Source: Mycobacteroides abscessus ATCC 19977 (GTDB lineage Bacteria > Actinomycetota > Actinomycetes > Mycobacteriales > Mycobacteriaceae). From it: a stretch of 64,000 nt of DNA. A program made the position numbers and the translations under genes. This document shows, in pieces, positions 36,761 to 45,324 of this stretch. The DNA lies in assembly GCF_000069185.1 (NCBI RefSeq), contig NC_010397.1, positions 1,240,001 through 1,304,000 of the forward strand. The letters run 5' to 3'. The number at the start of each line of letters is the position of its first letter. Position 1 is the stretch's first letter. The notes below the pieces were generated by a model. That model had not been told where the DNA came from. It saw only the letters and a list, made by a program, of their open reading frames with translations, and searched no databases.

Positions 36761-37861
36761 ATGAACAACAGCATTGCTCTGTCCTCTCGCCGTAGCTGCA
36801 CTCATCAGGGCCCCAAGTTCCACGACCCCAACACATTGGTGGGCAACACCCCAGTGCTATGGGTGTCCGAACCCTTCTCGACACCGGGCACCGGTTTTTG
36901 GGCCAAACTCGAGGGCCATAACCCCAACGGCATGAAGGATCGCCCCGCGCTGCATATGATCGAGCAGGCCAGGGCCCGCGGTGATCTCAAGCCCGGCGCC
37001 ATGATTGTCGAATCAACCAGCGGAACATTGGGTTTGGGGCTGGCGCTGGCCGGCATCATCTACCGTCACCCGGTCACACTCGTCACCGATCCGGGTCTGG
37101 AACCCATCGTGAGCAGTATGTTGAATGCTTACGGTGCGCAGGTAGATATCGTCACCGAACCGCACCCGATCGGGGGCTGGCAGCAGGCGCGCAAGGATCG
37201 CGTCGCGCAACTACTTGCCGCCGAACCGGATTCGTGGTGCCCCGATCAGTATCAGAATCCCGATAACGTCGACGCCTATCGCGGGCTCGCCGAGGAGCTG
37301 ATCGACCAACTCGGCACCGTCGACACGCTGGTCTGCTCGGTGGGTACCGGTGGACACTCGTCGGGGGTGGGACGGGTACTGCGCGAACATAATCCGAACC
37401 TGCGGCTGGTGGGTGTCGACACCATCGGGTCGACGATATTCGGGCAGCCCGCCGGCTCACGGCTGATGCGCGGGCTCGGTTCGAGCATCTACCCGGGCAA
37501 TGTCGACTATCCCGCGTTCGACGAAGCCCATTGGGTTGCGCCCAATGAGGCTGTCTGGGCCGCCCGCACGCTGGCCGCGACCTATCACGCCAGCGGCGGA
37601 TGGAGCGTCGGAGCGGTGGCCCTGGTCGCGGGCTGGGTGGCGCGGACATCAGACCCCGGCGCACGCATCGCTGCCATCTTCCCCGACGGCCCGATGCGCT
37701 ATCACGGCACGATCTACGATGACGATTACTGCCGCAGCCACGATCTGCTGGACCGCCCTCCGGCGCAAGATCCCGACGTGATTGATGATCCATCGGAGCG
37801 GGTGGTGGACCGATGGACCAGGCTCACCCGCGTGATCGACCCGATAGGGAGGAGGGCGTGA
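36761..37861 (+). CDS. cysK2: CysK2-type S-sulfocysteine/cysteine synthase, PLP enzyme
   Basis: The 366-residue protein is a fold-type II PLP enzyme of the cysteine synthase family. The PLP lysine is in [14 protein letters not shown], the substrate-binding loop is [15 protein letters not shown], and [10 protein letters not shown] follows near residue 195. It matches Rv0848 CysK2, shown to use O-phosphoserine and thiosulfate to make S-sulfocysteine. The start is ATG 36761. The next gene begins within its stop codon (GTGA). Induction with copper would supply thiol-related compounds during metal stress; that is inference. Confidence 0.92.
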   Translation: MNNSIALSSRRSCTHQGPKFHDPNTLVGNTPVLWVSEPFSTPGTGFWAKLEGHNPNGMKDRPALHMIEQARARGDLKPGAMIVESTSGTLGLGLALAGIIYRHPVTLVTDPGLEPIVSSMLNAYGAQVDIVTEPHPIGGWQQARKDRVAQLLAAEPDSWCPDQYQNPDNVDAYRGLAEELIDQLGTVDTLVCSVGTGGHSSGVGRVLREHNPNLRLVGVDTIGSTIFGQPAGSRLMRGLGSSIYPGNVDYPAFDEAHWVAPNEAVWAARTLAATYHASGGWSVGAVALVAGWVARTSDPGARIAAIFPDGPMRYHGTIYDDDYCRSHDLLDRPPAQDPDVIDDPSERVVDRWTRLTRVIDPIGRRA

Positions 37862-39132
37862 TCCAGACCTTGCGCCAGTTCCGGTCTTTCGATCGGCCCA
37901 GCCAGATATTGATGGTGAACCAGTTCGCCATCAATGTCGGCTTCTACATGCTGATGCCGTATCTCGCCGGATATCTGGCCGGGCCCCTGGGCTTGGCCGC
38001 GTGGATGGTGGGACTGGTGCTCGGGGTCCGCAACTTCTCTCAGCAGGGCATGTTTCTGGTTGGTGGCACGCTGGCCGACAGGTTCGGGTACAAGCCGCTG
38101 ATTGTCGCCGGATGCTTCTTGCGGACCGCCGGATTTGCGATGCTGGCGTTCGTCGGTACTCTTCCGGCGATATTGATCGCGTCGGCGGCAACGGGTTTCG
38201 CCGGTGCTCTCTTCAACCCGGCGGTGCGTGCCTACCTGGCCGCCGACTCCGGTGAGCGTCGGGTAGAGGCCTTCGCGGTGTTCAACGTCTTCTACCAGGC
38301 GGGCATCCTTTTCGGACCGATCGTCGGCTTGGCGTTGACGGCCTGGGACTTCCGGATCACCTGCGCTGTCGCCGCGGCGGTTTTCGCATTCCTGACGGTG
38401 ATTCAGTTGATGGCGCTGCCGCCGAACCGGGCAGAGTCGGAGCGCAACGCCGACCGTGCTCCGGTGCTGACCAGCTGGCGTTCGGTGGTGTCCAACAAGG
38501 CCTTCCTGTTGTTCTCGGGAGCCATGATCGGTTCGTATGTGCTGACGTTCCAGGTGTACCTCGCACTTCCGCTGCAGGCGGCGCTGCTCACCGACGACAA
38601 GAAATCCGAAACAGCGCTGGTGACAAGCATCTTCGTGGTGTCGGGGCTGGTGGCCATCGCGGGTCAGGTGCGCCTGACCGGCTGGCTTTCCGCACGCTTT
38701 GGTCCCAGTCGCAGTCTGGTACTCGGGATGCTGGTCATCGGAACGGCGTTCGTACCGCTGGTGCTGCTGCCCACAGCGGCGTCGGCAGGGCAACTCGCCG
38801 CGATCGCCGCGCTGCTGTTCTCGGCGGCGCTGCTGGCCGTGGGAACCATCGCGACTTTTCCCTTCGAGATGGACACCGTGGTCAGGCTGGCCGACAACCG
38901 GTTGGTGGCCACTCAATACGGGCTGTACAACACCATCGTCGGTATCGGCATTCTCGCGGGGAATCTGCTGACCGGCTCGGTGTTCGGCTACAGCCAGCGG
39001 CGCGGTGTGCCCTCGTTATTGTGGGTGTCACTGGTGGTTGTCGGGCTGGTGTGTGCTGCCGCGCTCTTCGCGTTGCGGCGGGCGGGACTCCTCGACCGGG
39101 GCAGGGAAGTGGCGCCGGCCGCCCGTGCCTGA
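37858..39132 (+). CDS. MFS transporter of the copper-regulated operon (Rv0849-like)
   Basis: The 424-residue protein has 12 predicted membrane helices and MFS signatures ([13 protein letters not shown] between helices 2 and 3; [13 protein letters not shown] in the second half). GTG 37858 follows a strong GGGAGGAGG box and overlaps the cysK2 stop by 4 nt. The equivalent Rv0849 is in the RicR regulon. The substrate is unknown; a thiol, sulfocysteine or copper-chelate has been considered in the literature, but nothing here decides it. Confidence 0.9.
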   Translation: MIQTLRQFRSFDRPSQILMVNQFAINVGFYMLMPYLAGYLAGPLGLAAWMVGLVLGVRNFSQQGMFLVGGTLADRFGYKPLIVAGCFLRTAGFAMLAFVGTLPAILIASAATGFAGALFNPAVRAYLAADSGERRVEAFAVFNVFYQAGILFGPIVGLALTAWDFRITCAVAAAVFAFLTVIQLMALPPNRAESERNADRAPVLTSWRSVVSNKAFLLFSGAMIGSYVLTFQVYLALPLQAALLTDDKKSETALVTSIFVVSGLVAIAGQVRLTGWLSARFGPSRSLVLGMLVIGTAFVPLVLLPTAASAGQLAAIAALLFSAALLAVGTIATFPFEMDTVVRLADNRLVATQYGLYNTIVGIGILAGNLLTGSVFGYSQRRGVPSLLWVSLVVVGLVCAAALFALRRAGLLDRGREVAPAARA

Positions 39133-39148
39133 GTAGTTTGTGGAGGCC

Positions 39149-40960
39149 ATGACCAGCCCCGCCAAACCCATCAACCTCGTCAACCTCGAGAACGTATCGA
39201 AGTCGTACGGCGTCAAGCCGTTGCTCTCGAACGTCAGCCTCGGGGTGCAGGCGGGAGACCGCATCGGGGTGGTGGGCCTCAACGGTGGTGGTAAGACCAC
39301 GCTGTTGGAGGTGCTTTCGGGTATCGAACCGGCAGATCAGGGCAGGGTGAGCCGCGCCGGGGACCTGCGTCAGGCCGTTGTCACCCAGCGCGACGAGCTC
39401 GTGGGCGTGACGGTTTTCGACGTGGTGATCGCCCCGCTGGGCGTGGCCGAGCACGAGTGGGCGGGCGACGCACGGATCCGTTCGATCCTGGACGGTCTCG
39501 GGGTGGCCGCACTGGGGCTCGATCGGCGGGTGGATCAGCTCTCCGGAGGCCAGCGGCGCCGGGTCGGGCTGGCCGCGGCGCTGGTTCGTGACCTGGATCT
39601 GCTGATCCTGGACGAGCCCACCAACCATCTGGACGTCGAAGGTGTGCAGTGGCTTGCCGAGCATCTGCTCGCGCGGTCGGCGGGCAGGAGCGGAGTGACT
39701 CGGGGATCTGGCTCGACCGCGTTGGTGGTGGTGACACACGACCGGTGGTTCCTGGATACCGTGGCCACCCGCACCTGGGAAGTGGTCGACGGCAATGTCG
39801 AATCGTATGAAGGTGGATACGCCGACTGGACTTTCGCCCGTGCCGAACGCGGGCGACAGGCCGACGCCGCGGAGGCTCGTCGCCGCAATCTCGCGCGCAA
39901 GGAGTTGGCCTGGTTGCGGCGCGGCCCGCCCGCCCGCACATCCAAGCCCCGGTACCGCATCGAGGCGGCCGAGGCCTTGATCGCCGACGTGCCGCCGCCG
40001 CGAGACTCGGTGGCGCTCACCGCGTTTGCGCGCCGGCGTCTGGGCCGCATTGTCATCGAACTGGAAGATGCGACGGTGGCGACGCCGGCCGGGGACGAGT
40101 TGGTGCGGGATCTGACGTGGCGTCTGGCCCCCGGTGAGCGCATCGGCCTGGTGGGGGTCAACGGATCCGGGAAGACCACCCTGCTGCGTGTGCTCGCGGG
40201 TGCGGTGCCGTTGGCCGCCGGGCATCGCAAAGAGGGCAAAACCGTAAGCATCGGCTGGCTACGCCAGGAACTGGACGACCTGCCGGAGGACATCCGGGTG
40301 CTCGATGCGATTGAATCCATCGCCCTGCGAATCACCCTGGGAGACAAGGAGCTCTCTGCTTCTCAGGTCGCCGAGATGCTCGGGTTCAGCCCCGCGCGCC
40401 AGCGCACCCCGGTCGGAGACCTCTCCGGTGGCGAACGCCGCCGGCTGCAGTTGACGCGCGTGCTCATGGCCGAACCGAACGTGCTGCTGCTTGACGAGCC
40501 CACCAATGACCTGGATATCGAAACGCTGCAGCAGGTGGAGGACCTGCTAGACGGCTGGGCGGGCACCCTGGTGGTGGTCAGCCACGACCGGTATCTCATC
40601 GAGCGAGTATGTGACTCCACCTGGGCGCTGTTCGGTGACGGGAAGCTGACCAATCTGCCCGGCGGCATCGAAGAGTATCTGCGCCGGCACGCCCAGCCGG
40701 TCGCCGCGCCTGCCGCGAAAGCCGTGCCCGAGCGCGGCCGCGATGGTGCGGCACTGCGTGCGGCACAGAAAGAACTCGGCCGCCTCGAACGGGCCGTCGC
40801 CAAGCTGGGGGAGCGGGAAACTGCCTTGCACGCGCAGCTCGCCGAACATGCCACCGATCCGGACCGAGTGGTGACGTTGACGTCCGAACTGAACGCCGTC
40901 GTCGCCGAGAAGGACGCCACCGAGGTGCAGTGGATGGAGCTCGCCGAGGAGCTCGAATAG
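39149..40960 (+). CDS. ABC-F family ATPase, Uup-like
   Basis: The 603-residue soluble protein has two ATP-binding cassettes (Walker A GLNGGGKTTLLEV and GVNGSGKTTLLRV; signatures LSGGQRRRVGLA and LSGGERRRLQLT; Walker B DLLILDEPTNHLD and VLLLDEPTNDLD). A C-terminal coiled coil follows (LRAAQKELGRLERAVAKLGERE) of the Uup type. No membrane domain is present. ABC-F proteins act on the ribosome in translation, and some confer antibiotic resistance; which applies here cannot be told. It begins 16 nt after the MFS gene. ATG 39149 is preferred; GTG 39140 is also in frame. Confidence 0.93.
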   Translation: MTSPAKPINLVNLENVSKSYGVKPLLSNVSLGVQAGDRIGVVGLNGGGKTTLLEVLSGIEPADQGRVSRAGDLRQAVVTQRDELVGVTVFDVVIAPLGVAEHEWAGDARIRSILDGLGVAALGLDRRVDQLSGGQRRRVGLAAALVRDLDLLILDEPTNHLDVEGVQWLAEHLLARSAGRSGVTRGSGSTALVVVTHDRWFLDTVATRTWEVVDGNVESYEGGYADWTFARAERGRQADAAEARRRNLARKELAWLRRGPPARTSKPRYRIEAAEALIADVPPPRDSVALTAFARRRLGRIVIELEDATVATPAGDELVRDLTWRLAPGERIGLVGVNGSGKTTLLRVLAGAVPLAAGHRKEGKTVSIGWLRQELDDLPEDIRVLDAIESIALRITLGDKELSASQVAEMLGFSPARQRTPVGDLSGGERRRLQLTRVLMAEPNVLLLDEPTNDLDIETLQQVEDLLDGWAGTLVVVSHDRYLIERVCDSTWALFGDGKLTNLPGGIEEYLRRHAQPVAAPAAKAVPERGRDGAALRAAQKELGRLERAVAKLGERETALHAQLAEHATDPDRVVTLTSELNAVVAEKDATEVQWMELAEELE

Positions 40961-40983
40961 CGCTGAGGCCGCGCCAATAAAAA

Positions 40984-41012
40984 GCGAGGGCAGTCGGTGT
41001 GACTGCCCTCGC
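40984..41012 (+). terminator. Strong hairpin terminator after the ABC-F gene
   Basis: A perfect 12-bp stem, GCGAGGGCAGTC (40984-40995) and GACTGCCCTCGC (41001-41012), with a 5-nt GGTGT loop, 23 nt after the ABC-F stop. Preceded by AATAAAAA, so on the minus strand it also carries a U-tract and could terminate transcripts of the minus-strand genes arriving from the right. Confidence 0.88.
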
Positions 41013-41039
41013 CTGTTGAACGGATTGAGTGAGAAACAT

Positions 41040-41101
41040 CCGGGACTTGGCCCGGCATGCGAGGCGCTACGCGTCTCGCCGATGCGTCCCCCCTCTGGGG
41101 G
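41040..41101 (-). other. Stretch of three consecutive hairpins, possible structured RNA
   Basis: Within 62 nt there are CCGGG/CCCGG (41040-41044 with 41051-41055), an imperfect GCGAGGCG/CGC-gt-CTCGC stem (41059-41079), and CCCCC/GGGGG around TCT (41089-41101). They lie between the terminator above and the small minus-strand reading frame, and would be in the 3' end of that gene's transcript. They could be a terminator series or a structured RNA. Confidence 0.4.
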
Positions 41102-41116
41102 TTCGCCAACCTGCCG

Positions 41117-41242
41117 TTATACGGCTAGCGGGAACCACTCATCGGTCTGCTCCGTGTTGTCGCCCTCGACCAGCAGCTCGCCGCTGTAGATGGCTTCGAA
41201 GTCGATCTCGATGACCGTGGCACCGAATTCCTCGTTCGTCAT
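41117..41242 (-). CDS. Candidate small acidic protein or peptide precursor (41 residues)
   Basis: From ATG 41242 the minus strand encodes 41 residues, starting MTNEEFGATVIEIDFEAIY and ending NTEQTDEWFPLAV. It has 11 Glu/Asp and no Lys or Arg. An in-frame upstream ATG (41266) would add eight residues. It fills most of an otherwise empty 400-bp interval and has mycobacteria-like codon use (GAG, GAC, ATC, CTG). The distinct acidic sequence with an aromatic C-terminal end could suit a ribosomally made peptide precursor or a regulatory leader, but no modifying enzyme is adjacent. Expression is unproven. Confidence 0.5.
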   Translation of the reverse strand: MTNEEFGATVIEIDFEAIYSGELLVEGDNTEQTDEWFPLAV

Positions 41243-41360
41243 GTACCTGACATTAGGGGTCACCATTAAGAAATCATTGAGTCACGAATCGGAAAAGTCT
41301 GGCAATTTTCGCTGCGGGCATCGCCCCAGGTCATAGACCATGAGCGGCCTTGCTGAACTC

Positions 41361-41879
41361 TTAAGAAAGCGGATTTGTGCCCTTGACGAGCACCCACGCG
41401 GCAATGGCCGCCCCAAATCCGGCCACCACCAGCACCGATGTGACCGCATTCGGCCATTCTTCGCGACCAAAACGCCCGTCCACGGAGATGCGCCCCGGTC
41501 CCATAAGAATGACCGCCATGGCCGCGGCAGCGAGTAGAAGCGGGAATTGCACGGCCGTCCCGGACTGCAGGAGATCGTGGCGCACCGAATAGCTCAGAGT
41601 GGCGGCATAGAGCATCGACCCCAGCACCGCGCACCCACCGAGGGGAGTGAGCAGTCCGGCGACCAGTAGCGCACCGCCGATGCTGTACGTCCCTGCGAGG
41701 ACGCGCGCCGCGAGGTCAGCGGATGCGCCCGCCGTCGAGCCCAGCTGCTTGAACTGTTCGGAGGCGAATACGACGTTCAGTCCGTCCCAGCACAGCGTCA
41801 AACCAACCGCGACACGCAGGACCAAGAGTCCAATATCGTTGCGGGTCAAGGGATCGCTGTACTGTTTGGCGCTCGGCAC
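41361..41879 (-). CDS. DoxX family membrane protein
   Basis: The 172-residue protein has four membrane helices and the DoxX pattern (GLLVLRVAVGLTLCWDGLNVVF, then a GGALLVAGLLTPLGGCAVLG helix). DoxX-like proteins are linked to thiol/oxidative stress in mycobacteria and to quinone chemistry elsewhere. The start is GTG 41879, 39 nt from the divergent glycosyltransferase gene. Confidence 0.88.
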   Translation of the reverse strand: MPSAKQYSDPLTRNDIGLLVLRVAVGLTLCWDGLNVVFASEQFKQLGSTAGASADLAARVLAGTYSIGGALLVAGLLTPLGGCAVLGSMLYAATLSYSVRHDLLQSGTAVQFPLLLAAAAMAVILMGPGRISVDGRFGREEWPNAVTSVLVVAGFGAAIAAWVLVKGTNPLS

Positions 41880-41918
41880 GCCGGGATTCTATGGCACGGG
41901 CGCTATGGTGAACTCGCT

Positions 41919-43463
41919 ATGGCGGCGGTCACTTCCCGGTACGACGACGGCAACAACATCCCTGGCGTACCGCCTGTGTGCATCGCACGTGCGGACCTGA
42001 CGGCCATCACCACGCTTACCTTCCTTGTTTTCGGCTGGGCCAGCAGGGGATACGGGTACTTCTTCGACGAGGCCTACTTCGTGGTCGCCGGGCGCGACCA
42101 CCTGTCCTGGGGATACTTCGATCAGCCTCCGCTGGTGCCGTTCATCGCGGGCGTCGCCGACAACATCGCGCCTGGATCGTTGTGGGTGCTGCGGCTCGCG
42201 GCCACCGCCGCAGTGGCGATCGGAACGTTGATGTGTGGGCTGATCGCGGCGGAGCTCGGCGCCGGTCGCCTGACCCAATCGCTGTCGGCGATTGCCCATG
42301 CCACCGCGATGTTTCAGATTCTGGCCCACTGGCTACAGACACCAGCGATCGATCCGGCGCTGTGGGCGGTGGTGTGTTGGCTCTTGGTGCGCTGGACCCG
42401 GAGCCTGCGGGAAAGGCTGCCCGATGATCGGCTGCTGCTCTGGGCGGGGATCGTCACCGCGATCAGCATGCAGACCAAGTTCCTCATCCCGGCTCTATGG
42501 TTTGCGGTGCTGCTGAGCGCGGCGGTCCTCGGGCCGCGGGCGCTGCTGCGTCGACGGCAACTGTGGATCGGGGCGGCTGTCGTGGTCGTGGCCACGGCCC
42601 CCACCCTGATCTGGCAGGCCGCGCACGGTTGGCCGTATCTGCGCATGGCCGCAATTGTGGCCGCCGAATCGGAGCGGGGAGCGGCGCTGTTGGGCGGCAT
42701 GCTCGTCGGCTCCGCTGTTATCGGGCTGGTGTTGTTGCTAGCCGGGATCGTGGGGTTGTTGGCGTCGGCATCGTTGCGCCCGTACCGATACCTGGGATCG
42801 GCCGCGGTATTGGTCGGGGCTTTCATGTTCGCCTCGCACGGCCGAGCCCACTACGCCATGGGGCTCTATGCGCTGCTGATCGGCGCGGGTGCGGTGACGT
42901 TGTCCCGGTGGCGTCCGGCCCGGCCGGTGGCGCGTGGGGTTGTCTACGGATTTATCGGGACGGTCACGGTGGCATCGGTGGCCATGGCAGTCATCCGGCT
43001 GCCCATCGTGTCCGAAGCGGCTGCCGCGCGCTGGTTCGCCTGGGCAGGCGGTATGGGCCCGACCATGCTTGCCGAAGGTGATCACTCCACGGAGGCGTTC
43101 CGGCAGGTCGCGCGGGATACCTACGATTCGTTGCCGGCGGACGTACGTCACCGTACGGCTCTCGTCGTGCAGATCTATCCGATGGCCGCCGCCTACGACG
43201 TCGAGGCCGGACGCGCGGGAATTTCCCGTGCCTACAGCTTCCACCGCGGCTACTACTACTTCGGGGCGCCGCCGCAATCCATGACGGACATGATGTATGT
43301 CGGCGTGGACGATCCCGATCCCAAACTTGCTCAAGGCTTCCGGGGTGTGCAGCGGATCGAGCTGTTGCACGCGGCGGGTGAGGACGAGGCACATGTGTAT
43401 CGGTACTACGGCAGAATTGCGCCGTGGCAACAGCTATGGGACGACTGGCGCACCTACAAGTAG
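41919..43463 (+). CDS. GT39/ArnT-like membrane glycosyltransferase
   Basis: The 514-residue protein has 11-13 hydrophobic segments and the N-terminal GT-C signature: RGYGYFFDEAYFVVAGRDHLSWGYFDQPPLVPF, which includes the acidic catalytic residues in the first extracytoplasmic loop (DEAYF) and the DQPPL motif. Members use polyprenyl-phosphate sugars as donors to modify proteins or lipids. The acceptor is unknown. The C-terminal 130 residues form an extracytoplasmic domain. The downstream WS/DGAT-like gene starts 7 nt after the stop. Confidence 0.87.
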   Translation: MAAVTSRYDDGNNIPGVPPVCIARADLTAITTLTFLVFGWASRGYGYFFDEAYFVVAGRDHLSWGYFDQPPLVPFIAGVADNIAPGSLWVLRLAATAAVAIGTLMCGLIAAELGAGRLTQSLSAIAHATAMFQILAHWLQTPAIDPALWAVVCWLLVRWTRSLRERLPDDRLLLWAGIVTAISMQTKFLIPALWFAVLLSAAVLGPRALLRRRQLWIGAAVVVVATAPTLIWQAAHGWPYLRMAAIVAAESERGAALLGGMLVGSAVIGLVLLLAGIVGLLASASLRPYRYLGSAAVLVGAFMFASHGRAHYAMGLYALLIGAGAVTLSRWRPARPVARGVVYGFIGTVTVASVAMAVIRLPIVSEAAAARWFAWAGGMGPTMLAEGDHSTEAFRQVARDTYDSLPADVRHRTALVVQIYPMAAAYDVEAGRAGISRAYSFHRGYYYFGAPPQSMTDMMYVGVDDPDPKLAQGFRGVQRIELLHAAGEDEAHVYRYYGRIAPWQQLWDDWRTYK

Positions 43464-43470
43464 GCGTTCG

Positions 43471-44805
43471 ATGACGATCGAACAGATGGCCCCGCGCGAC
43501 GCCCAGATGTATTGGATGTCCACGAAAATCCCCAACGATCAGTTCCTGCTGTTCTGCTTCGATTCGCCGACAGCCGACCTCGATACCGTGCGCTCGGTGA
43601 TCGCGGCCCGCGCGGCCCGGATCGCGGACCTGCGGGTACGGGCCGTCGACGTCGCCGGGCACCTCGATTACCCGTACTGGGTTCCGCGTGATGAGTCGCA
43701 GCTCCCGCTGACGGTGCATACGCTGGCCGATGCCAGCTGGCCGCAGTGTCGATCGGCCGTGGCCGCGCTGCTGTCCAGCACTGTCGATATCCGCGAAAGC
43801 CCATGGCATTTACATCTTTTCCCGGGCGTGAAGGGGGCGCCGCAGGTTCCCGGTCCGGCACTTGTCGCGGTGCTGCAGGTGTCGCACGCCCTGGCCGACG
43901 GGCAGCGCTCCACCGCTGCCGCGCGCGCATTGTTCGGAGACGGGATGCCGATGAGTGGCTCGTTGCCCGCGGTTCCTGCGCTCGCCACCGTGCGTGCTCT
44001 GGTGGGTTTCCCGGTGAAGTTGGGACGATTGCTGCGCGCGAGCAGGGACGGGTACCGGGCCTACAAGAGGCAGCAGGAGCTTGTGTCGGCCGGTGCGTTG
44101 GAGCCGGAACCGCAAGGCTTCCCACTGATTTCGCTCAATGCCCGGCCCGATCATCGTCGGGAAATCCGGATGATCGTGCGTCCTCGGGAGGAACTTCGTG
44201 CCGCCGGAGTCAGCGTGACCGTCGCGGTCATGACGGCGATTGCCGCCGCACTACCGCGGTACCTACGTGATCACGGCCAGTGGGTGCCGGACAGGTTGGG
44301 TGCTGAGGTGACCGTCGCTGAGCCTGGAGAGTCTGCGGCCCGCAACAACTTCCGCAACGTCGGCGTGGACCTGTGCTGGGACGAGCCCGACTTGCGCGTC
44401 CGGGCCCGCCGGATCGCCGACGGTATCGAAAGCAGGCGCCGTCGTGCCGCGCACCCGGTCCTGGTGGCCCAGCGTGCGGGTGGCTCGGCACTTCCCGCGC
44501 CGATGATGTGGGCGGGCGTGAGCGCCTTCGACGCCGACCTCATGCCGCCCACGGTCGCGGGCAACACCGTGGTGTCGAGTGTGGTGCGCGGTGCCGCCGA
44601 TCTTGTCCTCGGCGGGGGCCGGGTGGCGTTCACCGCCGGGTTCCCGGCGCTGTCGCCGGTGATGGGGCTGACGCATGGTGTGCACGGGATCGGTGACACT
44701 GTCACAGTGAGTGTGCACACGAGTGCGGCGGTGCTGCCCGACGCTGACCATTACGAAGCCTTGTTGGCCGGCGCTCTTGACGAGGTTTCCCGCCAGCTGC
44801 GATGA
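43471..44805 (+). CDS. WS/DGAT-like acyltransferase family protein
   Basis: The 444-residue protein resembles mycobacterial wax ester synthase/diacylglycerol acyltransferases in layout. The N-terminus MAPRDAQMYWMS corresponds to the usual SPLDAxF segment, and the active-site motif HHxxxDG appears as VSHALADGQ, with only the second His kept (near residue 139). A C-terminal DUF1298-like half is present (NTVVSSVVRGAADLVLGGG). The loss of the first His suggests altered or lost activity. ATG 43471 is preferred; it is 7 nt after the glycosyltransferase gene. Confidence 0.8.
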   Translation: MTIEQMAPRDAQMYWMSTKIPNDQFLLFCFDSPTADLDTVRSVIAARAARIADLRVRAVDVAGHLDYPYWVPRDESQLPLTVHTLADASWPQCRSAVAALLSSTVDIRESPWHLHLFPGVKGAPQVPGPALVAVLQVSHALADGQRSTAAARALFGDGMPMSGSLPAVPALATVRALVGFPVKLGRLLRASRDGYRAYKRQQELVSAGALEPEPQGFPLISLNARPDHRREIRMIVRPREELRAAGVSVTVAVMTAIAAALPRYLRDHGQWVPDRLGAEVTVAEPGESAARNNFRNVGVDLCWDEPDLRVRARRIADGIESRRRRAAHPVLVAQRAGGSALPAPMMWAGVSAFDADLMPPTVAGNTVVSSVVRGAADLVLGGGRVAFTAGFPALSPVMGLTHGVHGIGDTVTVSVHTSAAVLPDADHYEALLAGALDEVSRQLR

Positions 44806-44835
44806 GTTTTGGTACCGGCACCGGTCGATACCGGT

Positions 44836-45324
44836 ATGCCAACAATTACTCCTTGCCTATGGTTCGACACCCAAGCCGAAGAGGCCGCCAACTTCTACGT
44901 GTCGGTGTTCCCGAACTCGCAGATTCTCGAAGTAACCCACTACGGGCCGAACACCCCCATGCCTGAGGGCACGGTGCTCACTGTCGAGTTCGAACTGGAC
45001 GGGCAGCGGTACACCGCCCTCAACGCGGGACCCCAGTTCACCTTCGACGAGGCGATCTCATTTCAGATCGACTGCGCATCGCAGGAGGAAGTCGATCGGT
45101 ACTGGGCGGCGTTGACCGCAGACGGGGGACAGGAGTCCCAATGTGGCTGGCTCAAGGACAAGTTCGGGCTCTCCTGGCAGGTGGTCTCGCGTGAGCTGAT
45201 CGATCTGATCTTCCATTCCGATCCAGTGACGGGGAATGCCGCCATGCAGGCCATGATGCAGATGCGCAAGCTCGATGTGGCCGTCGCCCGGGAGGCGGTG
45301 GCCAAGGCGCAGGCTGGCTCCTAG
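44836..45324 (+). CDS. VOC/PhnB-like (glyoxalase fold) protein
   Basis: A 162-residue protein with the 3-demethylubiquinone methyltransferase-like (PhnB) VOC fold: PTITPCLWFDTQAEEAANFYVSVFPNS, then GTVLTVEFELDGQRYTALNAGPQF and WLKDKFGLSWQVV. These proteins are small dimeric metal or ligand-binding proteins of unclear role. Start ATG 44836 is conserved in the family. The stop shares CTAG with the convergent gene. Confidence 0.92.
   Translation: MPTITPCLWFDTQAEEAANFYVSVFPNSQILEVTHYGPNTPMPEGTVLTVEFELDGQRYTALNAGPQFTFDEAISFQIDCASQEEVDRYWAALTADGGQESQCGWLKDKFGLSWQVVSRELIDLIFHSDPVTGNAAMQAMMQMRKLDVAVAREAVAKAQAGS

Noticed and set aside
38882..40225. Minus-strand open frame of about 447 codons opposite the MFS and ABC-F genes
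   Set aside because: The two plus-strand genes are unmistakable family members; the antisense frame has no recognisable domain and an Arg/Pro/His/Gln-rich composition.
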